64,000 nt of DNA, taken from assembly GCA_002500605.1 (NCBI GenBank), contig DLRR01000012.1, positions 183,718 to 247,717 on the forward strand, written 5' to 3'. This document shows positions 44,580-51,573 of the stretch, piece by piece (position 1 is the first letter of the stretch; every line of letters begins with the position of its first letter). A program made the translations under genes and the position numbers. The DNA is from Nitrospinaceae bacterium UBA7883. Its GTDB lineage: Bacteria > Nitrospinota_A > UBA7883. Under the pieces are notes generated by a model. The model made no database searches and had not been told where the DNA came from. It was given only the letters and a program-made list of their open reading frames with translations.

Positions 44580-45176
44580 CTATTCTTTTTTACCTTTCTC
44601 TTCACCTTTTGATTTTCCTTTAGCTTTGGCCTTGGCTTTAGCTTTGGCTTTAGTTATCGGTTTTTTAGGCTCAGTTTCTTTTTTAACTGCCTTTTTACTC
44701 TTGGACTCTGCCTCTACAGGCTTGTCTTCAGTTGGCTTCTTCTGTTTACTGGTTTCTTTCTTTTTGGAAGCGCGCCTTTTGGCTCTCTTGGCCTCGGCAG
44801 CAGCCCTTTTTGCTTCAGCTTCCCGCTTAGCCTCAAGATCCTCTTTAAGCACTATAGTTACATGACTGGTTGGTTTGCGAAGTACATCGACTCTACCACG
44901 CGCCCTTGACAAATAACGTCTCTGCACAGGTCCTTGGCCAACCCAAATTTCACTTATATCTAAGATTTCTGTATCTTCAACATTCCTTTCTTCAGCGTTT
45001 GCTATAGCAGATTTAAGAAGCTTCAAAAGTACTCTAGCGCTCCGTCTTTTTGAAAAAGCAAGAGTTTTTACCGCTTCTTCGGCTCGCATGCCACGAATCA
45101 TATTGGCAACAATCCGGGTTTTTTGAGGTGAAATTCTAAAAAACCGGAGCGTCGCTCTGGCATCGATAGCTTCCAT
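44580..45176 (-). CDS. rplV: Ribosomal protein L22 with long basic C-terminal extension
   Basis: Residues 1 to about 113 are a normal L22 (RFFRISPQKTRIVANMIRGM, LLKSAIANAEERNVEDTEIL, VQRRYLSRARGRVDVLRKPT). Then follow about 85 residues of Lys/Ala/Glu-rich, probably helical or disordered sequence, ending in repeated Lys-Ala units. Typical bacterial L22 is about 110 residues. The long tail is seen in some bacterial lineages. It is the first gene of the ribosomal block here; rpsS, its usual upstream neighbour, is absent. Confidence 0.96.
   Translation of the reverse strand: MEAIDARATLRFFRISPQKTRIVANMIRGMRAEEAVKTLAFSKRRSARVLLKLLKSAIANAEERNVEDTEILDISEIWVGQGPVQRRYLSRARGRVDVLRKPTSHVTIVLKEDLEAKREAEAKRAAAEAKRAKRRASKKKETSKQKKPTEDKPVEAESKSKKAVKKETEPKKPITKAKAKAKAKAKGKSKGEEKGKKE
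44620..44652. repeat. Hexanucleotide tandem repeat coding the L22 Lys-Ala tail
   Basis: About five copies of a GCTTTR/GGCTTT-type hexamer (forward strand) encode the Lys-Ala repeats of L22. Degenerate at third positions (GCY codons and AAR codons), it is in frame. Such a run could change length by slippage without breaking the frame. Confidence 0.7.
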
Positions 45177-45640
45177 AATTTACAATTTTCTAATTAAATC
45201 TCTATTAGCCTGAAATCATTACTTCAAAGACAATAACATTGTTTGGTTGCTCTAAAACTGCAAACAAAACGTCGTTAGAAGGATAATCGCTGATTTTAGT
45301 GATGGCAATTAAGCCTGTCAATACAATTTTATTACTTTTCTACTGCAAAAGTTATAAGCTGTGTACTTGAACACAACTACTTGTCGAGGCCACCACCAAT
45401 TTGAATTTCCCAAGATTCTAATCTAAACCAAGGTTGTTGAAAAGCAAATCTGTTATATTGTCGCCATAGATCATTATTTCAGGGCGATTAACTCAATGGG
45501 CGTTTTAATTCCGCCTATAAAAACAAGGCTGAGCTATTCAACTAACAGCCCATTGATACAAGGATTTTGTGTGTTGCTGAAATCGTGATAACTAATCATC
45601 ATAATTTGCCAAACTATCTCATATGACAATTTTTTAATCC
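45177..45640. other. Gene-poor intergenic region upstream of rplV
   Basis: Between the divergent rplV and panE-like starts lie 464 nt with no supported coding gene. Visible elements are a hairpin TGTGT/ACACA near 45360-45376, a TCGCC (45460-45464 area) with GGCGA pair preceding the longer inverted repeat at 45493-45556, and an AT-rich stretch before each start. The ribosomal operon promoter must lie here or within it (a TTGAAG with a poor TAGAGA box 17 nt later on the minus strand is the best I can offer). No tRNA is recognised. Confidence 0.5.
45493..45556. repeat. Inverted repeat, 9-bp arms, possible structured RNA
   Basis: TCAATGGGC (45493-45501) and GCCCATTGA (45548-45556) are perfect inverted arms. 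A further 3 bp pairs past a single-base bulge, and a small GCCT/AGGC hairpin lies in the loop. A TCGCC/GGCGA pair sits just upstream. The region lies between divergent genes. It could be a non-coding RNA or an operator; no Rfam-like class is recognised by eye. Confidence 0.4.
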
Positions 45641-46564
45641 ATGAAAATAGTAATTGCTGGAACTGGCGGAATTGGTGGATATTATGGCGCCTTGTTAGCC
45701 CAAGGTGGTCACGACGTTTTTTTTATCGCCCGAGACAAACACCTGGCCATAATTAATGAGGCCGGATTAACCATAAAAAGCCACGGAAAGCAAATTTGCC
45801 TAAAGGTTAACGCCGGTCCAGACTCCTCCAGGTTCGGAATTGCTGACCTAATAATAATATGCTTCAAATCCTACGATACAGCCTCCACATTTAATCTTTA
45901 CAGGCAAAGCATCAATGAGAAAACTGTAATTCTCTCTCTGCAAAATGGTATTGAGAATGAAACGATACTTTGTCAAGAGTTAGGTGTAACGCATGTGGTC
46001 GGTGGAATATCTTTTATAGGATCACTAGTAGAAGCCCCTGGGGTTATATTACACACCGCTTACGGCAATATAACCATTGGCGAATTGGATGGTGAGGTTA
46101 CCAACCGTATCACAGCCATTGGCAAAATGTTTAACACCTGCACAATCAATTGCAAAGTGTCAAACAATATCAAGCATGATATATGGGGGAAAATGGTATG
46201 GAATGTTGGTTTTAACGCCATTTGTACTATTTTGGATTGCTCGGCTAAAGAAGTATTGCAATTCCGTGACACCAAACTTCTTGTTGAATCAGCAATGAGA
46301 GAATGGATTGAAGTGGCAAGAGCCTGTGGAGTCAGTTTGGCCAAATCCCTAACTAGAAAAAACATTGTGGTTACACAAAAAGGTGGAGAAGTAGTCCCAT
46401 CAATGCTCCATGACAGGCGCAGAGGAAAAAAAATGGAGATAGAGTTTTTAAACGCTAAAGTTGTTAGCTTAGGTCATACAGTTGGATTGGATACACCTGT
46501 CAACACAGCTCTAACGTCTATTATAAGGTTTTACAACCGAGCACTTTATAAGGATAGCCCCTGA
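45641..46564 (+). CDS. Ketopantoate reductase (PanE/ApbA family)
   Basis: The 307-residue protein starts MKIVIAGTGGIGGYYGALLA with the NADPH-binding glycine motif, has the central helix KMVWNVGFNAICTI (catalytic Lys) and the C-terminal domain with SMLHDRRRGKKMEIEFLN and LGHTVGLDTPVNTALTSI. It would reduce 2-dehydropantoate to pantoate for coenzyme A synthesis, although many members of the family act on other 2-oxo acids. No pan genes flank it. A hairpin 12 nt after the stop may end its transcript. Confidence 0.88.
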   Translation: MKIVIAGTGGIGGYYGALLAQGGHDVFFIARDKHLAIINEAGLTIKSHGKQICLKVNAGPDSSRFGIADLIIICFKSYDTASTFNLYRQSINEKTVILSLQNGIENETILCQELGVTHVVGGISFIGSLVEAPGVILHTAYGNITIGELDGEVTNRITAIGKMFNTCTINCKVSNNIKHDIWGKMVWNVGFNAICTILDCSAKEVLQFRDTKLLVESAMREWIEVARACGVSLAKSLTRKNIVVTQKGGEVVPSMLHDRRRGKKMEIEFLNAKVVSLGHTVGLDTPVNTALTSIIRFYNRALYKDSP

Positions 46565-46575
46565 GGTTACCAGCC

Positions 46576-46600
46576 TGGCAAAATAAACTTTAATTTGCCA
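46576..46600 (+). terminator. Hairpin after the PanE-like gene
   Basis: TGGCAAA (46576-46582) and TTTGCCA (46594-46600) form a 7-bp stem with an 11 nt loop, 12 nt past the stop codon. The trailing U-run is poor (TTCTATAA), so this is a weak candidate. Confidence 0.35.
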
Positions 46601-46642
46601 TTCTATAACCAAATATATACCTTTACTAATAAATTTATGAAT

Positions 46643-46861
46643 TCAAACCACTGCAGTTGTGCTGTCATTAAGGCAGTCTGGGCAGTGATGATCATTAGCC
46701 CTCCCGCAACTTAAACATGATATCTCACCAGGCAAATTTCTTAATCTACCACCGCAATGATTACATAGTGATTCTGAAGATGATAAATCTAGAATTGCCA
46801 TTTCAGTCTCGATATTCTCAATGGACCTTTTAGTCCCTTTTCTAGTAGTTTTTTTCATCAT
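46643..46861 (-). CDS. Small three-CxxC zinc-ribbon protein
   Basis: The 72-residue product has a basic N-terminus (MMKKTTRKGTKRS) and three CxxC pairs: Cys33/36 (LCNHCGG), Cys49/52 (ISCLSCGR) and Cys60/63 (HHCPDC). The double ATG start has AGGA 5 nt upstream (GTGGAGGATTACT), so the frame is well supported. The pairs suggest one or two small zinc ribbons. I recognise no family; a regulator or RNA/DNA-binding role is only possible. It has no close same-strand partner. Confidence 0.65.
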   Translation of the reverse strand: MMKKTTRKGTKRSIENIETEMAILDLSSSESLCNHCGGRLRNLPGEISCLSCGRANDHHCPDCLNDSTTAVV

Positions 46862-46992
46862 AGTAATCCTCCACTAGCTTCTTGTTAAGATGCAACCTGT
46901 GCGTTAAGGATTCAAAGTTTATGATTGTTGATTTAATCTTGAGCTCCAGATATGATTTATTTCGTCAGGAAATCATAATTTAATAAAAAGAG

Positions 46993-47256
46993 GTGCTGGT
47001 TATTTCTACAATAAATTTTTACACAGCTGAATGGTGCCCAGATTGCCGCGCTGCAAAAAGAGTTTTAGATTTAAGGAAACTGGAGTACAAAGAGATAGAT
47101 ATTGATCAACACCCTGAATGTATTGATATTATAATTGAAGCAATGGGCAAAAGAGTTCTGCCAACTATCGAGTACCGAGGTTCGTTTATTGATGGAAATC
47201 ACTTCGCACAAGAGAAATTCGAGGCAGATTTAGACAAATTACTTGAAAAAAAGTAA
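46993..47256 (+). CDS. Glutaredoxin-like protein with CPDC active site
   Basis: The short thioredoxin-fold product has FYTAEWCPDCRAAKRVLD with a CPDC dithiol motif, a cis-Pro segment (RVLPTIEYRGSFIDGNHF) and a helical end. It resembles mycoredoxin/NrdH-like glutaredoxins, and would reduce disulfides or mixed thiols. The start is unclear: a GTG at 46993 lies only 0-1 nt after the purine-rich AAAAAGAG, and CTG/ATT codons follow before the fold begins. The protein is thus about 82-87 residues. Confidence 0.82.
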   Translation: MLVISTINFYTAEWCPDCRAAKRVLDLRKLEYKEIDIDQHPECIDIIIEAMGKRVLPTIEYRGSFIDGNHFAQEKFEADLDKLLEKK

Positions 47257-47348
47257 TAACATAAAGCAATAGGTCTTTGCAAAGCCAAGCAAACGCCCCG
47301 GCAAGTGTGCGCTAATAAATTTCTTTTATTCAATACTTGTGGTGGTCG

Positions 47349-47699
47349 TTACCCACCCTCCTTATGTTTTTTCTTAAAGCTAGTGTCACCACCTTCATCA
47401 GTAAGTTTATCCAAAATTGGTATAACCATCAACGGTACTAGCCCGCCAGCAACTATTCCAACAACCATAGATCTTATGTGTGGGTCTAGTAAACTAGCGA
47501 CAAGATCAGCCACAATGTGGGCTAGCGTTGCTCCAAAAATACCTGCAATATGACCTTTAGAAACAAATTTAAACAAACGGTTAATACTCCATCCAGAGTA
47601 AAACCCAATGATTACAATGCTGACGTGTACAAAACCAAACACAAATCCACGCAAATTTGCATCCATAAAATCAATGTAATGTTCAATCAAATGTTCCAA
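47349..47699 (-). CDS. Small membrane protein of unknown function
   Basis: The 116-residue product has hydrophobic helices at about 17-37 (FVFGFVHVSIVIIGFYSGWS), 51-72 (IAGIFGATLAHIVADLVASL) and 77-95, with a charged C-terminal tail (SFKKKHKEGG). No family is recognised. Glycine-rich helices and the absence of a partner give no clue to function. It stands alone between glutaredoxin and hflX. Confidence 0.65.
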   Translation of the reverse strand: MEHLIEHYIDFMDANLRGFVFGFVHVSIVIIGFYSGWSINRLFKFVSKGHIAGIFGATLAHIVADLVASLLDPHIRSMVVGIVAGGLVPLMVIPILDKLTDEGGDTSFKKKHKEGG

Positions 47700-47854
47700 T
47701 GAATTAAGTTTCCCTTAAATGTTTAAATGTAAAGCTTATAACTGGTGTTGAATGACAATAAATTGCAAACAAAACAACCTTTGCCAAAGTTAAACTCGTA
47801 ACTGAGTAACCTTAATAAAGCATTAAACTTTTATCACCGTTCATGTTTCAGCTT

Positions 47855-49435
47855 TCAGCCTAACCGCCTATCCCCATTAATTGAAAGAACAACCTCGTCA
47901 GTCAACTTACCTAGCCCATAGCCAGAAAGCGCGCTGACAGCAATAGCATTCTTCCGAAAGCATTCATTTAAAAATTGATCTTCATTAACGAGGTCAACCT
48001 TATTAAATACAAGTATTCTAGGAATTGTGTTTAGTCCTAATGAGACCAATGTTTTCTCCACTATGTCAAGCATCTTTGGATATTCAGGAACCGAAATATC
48101 AACAAGGTGAATAAGCAAGTCTGCATCGTGCAGTTCTTCAAGAGTTGACCTGAAAGCATCAAGCAGGTCAAGTGGCAAATCGCGGATAAAACCGACAGTG
48201 TCTGTTAGAACAACCTCAACATTTTTTGGAAACCTTATTCTCCTTGATGTTGGATCCAAAGTGGCAAAAAGCTTGTTTTCAACCAATAAATCTGATTTGG
48301 TCATTGCGTTTAGCAGGCTAGATTTACCTGCATTAGTATAACCTACTACAGCCACCTGCTTTGTACCTCGTCTTTTTCTAAGTTTTCTCCGCTCTTCCCT
48401 GCTTTGGCCGTGACGTTTGAGCGCAGATTCTATTCTTACTATTTTGTTCAAAAGTTGTCTTCGGCTTAATTCAATTGCAGTTTCACCGGGACCTCGCATC
48501 CCAATACCACCTCTTATTCTGCTAAGAGCATCATCTTTTAAGCCAAGTCGCGGCAGAATATATCGCATACCGGCAAGCTCAACTTTTAGCTTTCCATCGC
48601 TTGAATGTGCTCTACGGGCGAATATGCTGAGTATAAGCTGCGTCCTATCGATAACTTGTATATCAGTAAATTTCGAAATCCATTTTAGCTGTGCCGGGGA
48701 GAGCTCTTGGTCAAAGATTAGCGTAGTAACCCCACTTGACATGAGGCTAATAATAATATCCTTGAGCCTACCAGGTCCAATGAAACTTTGGGCATGCTGG
48801 TTTCCTCTAAAAATAAATTTCTTCTCAACTGACATCATTTCAGTTTGAGCAAGCTCAGCAAGCTCGTCAAGTCTCGATGAGGCTTCTTGCCGTGGTAATT
48901 TGGAAATGTGTATTAGAGCAACTTTAGGGTTCCTAATGTCATCATGTGTTCCTTGGCTACGCCGAAGCATTAGCTCCAGGTTTTCTATAAACTCGGAAAA
49001 TGAAAACTGAAATGTGGAGAATTGTTCTGGAGCACCAATTGTCCATGGTGCATCTTGTTTCGCCTCACAGTTTATGTAGGCAGTGTAAATTGAGATGGGC
49101 TTACCAGCGTTATCAACACCTAAGGCAGCAATCACATCTAGTCGCAACAGTGCAAGATCGTTCAAGTCATCGCGTGAGAGCGGCTCATTATTTAAATGCG
49201 TGTGTACCAAACGCACTCCACGGAGTCTACCAGCCCCAACTCTTACACGTTGTAAATCAGGTATAATAATTTCTGTGGGGGTTCCAACGATCACGTACTC
49301 TACCCTGCCTCGGCGATCCAGTAAAATCCCTATTTGTCGCCTTATCTCCCGCGAGACTTGGCAGAGTAATGCAGCCAGTTCCAAGCTTATTAAGGAATCG
49401 ACTGGTGTTCTCTTCTTATAAAGGCGCTCCAACAT
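47855..49435 (-). CDS. hflX: GTPase HflX, N-terminally extended
   Basis: The 526-residue protein has the HflX-specific domain (LSPAQLKWISKFTDIQVIDR and GPGETAIELSRRQLLNKIVR), then a GTPase with P-loop GYTNAGKSSLLNAM, DTVGFIRDLP and FNKVDL. HflX splits stalled ribosomes. E. coli HflX is about 426 residues; here about 130-180 additional N-terminal residues (GRVEYVIVGTPTEIIIPDLQ, LRGVRLVHTHLNNE) make a separate domain seen in some bacterial HflX proteins and of unclear role. Confidence 0.94.
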   Translation of the reverse strand: MLERLYKKRTPVDSLISLELAALLCQVSREIRRQIGILLDRRGRVEYVIVGTPTEIIIPDLQRVRVGAGRLRGVRLVHTHLNNEPLSRDDLNDLALLRLDVIAALGVDNAGKPISIYTAYINCEAKQDAPWTIGAPEQFSTFQFSFSEFIENLELMLRRSQGTHDDIRNPKVALIHISKLPRQEASSRLDELAELAQTEMMSVEKKFIFRGNQHAQSFIGPGRLKDIIISLMSSGVTTLIFDQELSPAQLKWISKFTDIQVIDRTQLILSIFARRAHSSDGKLKVELAGMRYILPRLGLKDDALSRIRGGIGMRGPGETAIELSRRQLLNKIVRIESALKRHGQSREERRKLRKRRGTKQVAVVGYTNAGKSSLLNAMTKSDLLVENKLFATLDPTSRRIRFPKNVEVVLTDTVGFIRDLPLDLLDAFRSTLEELHDADLLIHLVDISVPEYPKMLDIVEKTLVSLGLNTIPRILVFNKVDLVNEDQFLNECFRKNAIAVSALSGYGLGKLTDEVVLSINGDRRLG

Positions 49436-49512
49436 CTTCCTCTGAGAGGGCCTAAGTCCAGTTGTAAATCCTTCTAAGTTTCTTATTTTTGATGAACTCC
49501 GGCTGATAACTT

Positions 49513-50046
49513 TTAGAATGCTTCAACAATAATAGAAATTAGACTCTCAGATGCCTTTGTTGCCGCATCAGTTATGGCAGCCCTCCTGATTGTTTCAGAT
49601 GCCAATAATGATTGGTCAACATCGTAGCGCTTTTTGGCCTCGACACTGGATGATAACAACTTTTTACCGTTATTATCATTGGTAAACTGTACGGCCAACA
49701 CAAGGCGAACCGTGTACGCTGTTACATTGTTGTCAGCGTCAAAAGAAATAGGTTTTTGGGAATAATGTTTGATAGTGCCACCAATTGTGGAATCAGCATA
49801 ATTGGCATCCACTATCTTTAGGCGTCCATCCTTGATAAACTCAAGTCGCACCACATCAGTAACTATTTTTACTAGGTCAGGCTGGTTGGTCTTGTTAATA
49901 AAGATTGGTATACGCGCTGTTTTGATTTCCGGAGGAAGGGAACTACCCCTACCCACCAACGAATATCCACAAGAACTGGCCGATACAGTATGCAGTAATA
50001 AAGCAAAGATTAGGAAAAATTGAAGTTTGTAATATTTTAGTTCCAT
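49513..50046 (-). CDS. LPS assembly lipoprotein LptE-like
   Basis: The 177-residue product has a lipoprotein signal (hydrophobic 9-20, lipobox ending SASSC near residue 26), then the LptE-type opening CGYSLVGRGSSLPPEIKTAR, IPIFINKTNQPDLVKIVTDV and a C-terminal helix. LptE plugs the LptD barrel that delivers LPS to the outer surface. Sequence conservation in this family is low, so the label rests on the GYSL-(x)n-P-x-I-K pattern and length. It supports a Gram-negative outer membrane. Confidence 0.8.
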   Translation of the reverse strand: MELKYYKLQFFLIFALLLHTVSASSCGYSLVGRGSSLPPEIKTARIPIFINKTNQPDLVKIVTDVVRLEFIKDGRLKIVDANYADSTIGGTIKHYSQKPISFDADNNVTAYTVRLVLAVQFTNDNNGKKLLSSSVEAKKRYDVDQSLLASETIRRAAITDAATKASESLISIIVEAF

Positions 50047-50089
50047 CGGGTTAATTATAGCATAACAGGTTTACCCCTTTGCCATAGAG

Positions 50090-50173
50090 CCCATTACACC
50101 AAACAAAAAATTCAAGCCATGGTTTAGTTAAAACCCGTTTAAGAAAAACCACTTTTATGTTGTGTGTAATGGG
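50090..50173. repeat. Long imperfect palindrome between lptE and mltA
   Basis: CCCATTACAC (50090-50099) and GTGTAATGGG (50164-50173) are perfect 10-bp arms. Further in, CAA-A-C-A blocks pair imperfectly and TGGTTT pairs with AAACCA. The whole 84 nt folds into one bulged hairpin on either strand. It is too long for an ordinary terminator, and no flanking duplication is seen. Confidence 0.5.
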
Positions 50174-50287
50174 AAGCAAGGAATTCATGAAATAGCTTTA
50201 TTTCATTATTTTGGTATGTATGGTTTGCTTTGTGTATATTAAAGTACAAATGTATCTAGCAATCGTCTTTGTAACAATATTAGCCTT

Positions 50288-51573
50288 TTAGTTACCTTCC
50301 ACTCCCTCACCTGCATAGGTCACATCATTAAGCACCAAAAAGGCTACTTTTCCTGGATTCTTCATCACGCCAGCCTTAGCTGCTGCAATCGCGCCAAACC
50401 CGAGGAACAGGTCCATTCTACCAGCACCCTTAATAGCACCACCTTGATCTTGATTAAAGACAAACCTCGATGTTTTTGAAAAATCAACCGTCCCTCCCTT
50501 AGTCAAAGGCATATCAAAGGTTATATGGGCAATGGCGCCTTTAGGAATAAACCTTGGATCGAAAGCTGCGCTACGCCCTGGTGTTAACTTTGCTCCGGTA
50601 GAGCCAAATGGCCCTTCGTCCATTACACGAAAAAAAACATAGCTGGGGTTATAAAAAAGCACTCTCTTTAGATGACTTGGATTATCATCGAGCCATTTTC
50701 GTATAACCTGCATAGACATGTCCTCACGTCTAATTTTCTCTTCTTCTATCAGGAGTTTTCCTATGGATTGGTACTCTCTACCATTTGTACCGGCGTAATT
50801 AACAAAAAAATGTGATCCGTCAATAAGCTTCACGACTCCCGACCCTTGAATGTGCAAAAAAAAACATCGACAGGATTATCGATCCAAAATGCCTCCAAGT
50901 CTTTATTTAACAACTTCCCATTTCTATCAATCTGTTCTCTACTGTAATAAGGAACTAAGTTACCCTCCTTTACATGCCCAACTATGCGTTTCCCTTTTAA
51001 GGCATTTGAAAACTGTCCAAGGTCAACTTTAACAATATCAGGAGGCAGTTTGTACAGTGGCCATCTGTACTTACTGTTTTTATGCATGCTACCGTTTAAT
51101 AGAGGTTGGTAATACCCAGTAACCATGACATTGCCTCCATTAGTCCAACCTGTGCCTAATAAAATATCGAACTCTTTACGAATGATTTGCGCTCTTTGGA
51201 AAGTGTCATCATGTTTACGAAAAATTTCAATCAATCGTTTCACAGATGCCACCATACGTTCTATACTCACCTTTTTTCCCCCAAAACTGACAACCGTGGA
51301 TTGGTCAAGCTTCAAAAGGTACTCAAGGTTCTGTTTGGCTGCTTTCTCCAAGGATTTAATATCTAAATCGTCATCTAAGTTAATTCTGGTAAAAAGTGAC
51401 TGGCGCATACCAACATCAGCGTAATAAGGAAGCTGTGCACAGCCAAGTGTCATTGTAAGCAACATGACTGCTACAACTTTTTTTAGCCTGCTTCTTAGGT
51501 TATGACAGCGAGATGTAATATCAGAAACGGTATTGAATTGAAAATCAAAATTTGCAAGTTTAGTTCCAGCCAT
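50288..51573 (-). CDS. mltA: Membrane-bound lytic transglycosylase MltA, frameshifted in a T9 run
   Basis: Two overlapping frames make one MltA. The upstream frame (51573-50830) has a lipoprotein signal ending MTLGC and the first part of the MltA domain (TGYYQPLLNGSMHKNSKYRW). The downstream frame (50857-50288) has IQGSGVVKLIDG, YAGTNGREYQSIGKLLIEEE, NPSYVFFRV and DQGGAIKGAGRMDLFLG, with the catalytic Asp. The frames meet at a run of nine A (50856-50864, T9 in the coding strand). One more T would restore the family sequence Asp-Val-Phe-Phe-Leu-His-Ile-Gln-Gly-Ser-Gly. Sequencing error, true inactivation, phase variation or slippage cannot be told apart here. MltA cleaves peptidoglycan glycan strands. 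Its ATG directly abuts the mtaB stop (TAAATG). Confidence 0.85.

Noticed and set aside
45480..45556. tRNA-like opening (GGGCGATTAACTCAATGGG)
   Set aside because: The start resembles a tRNA D-arm, but no acceptor pairing, anticodon arm or T-loop GTTCGA-type sequence can be found downstream.
47274..47289. CTTTGCAAAG palindrome after the glutaredoxin gene, compared with the hairpin near 27064
   Set aside because: The shared TTTGCAAAG core is short and the surroundings differ; a repeat family cannot be claimed.
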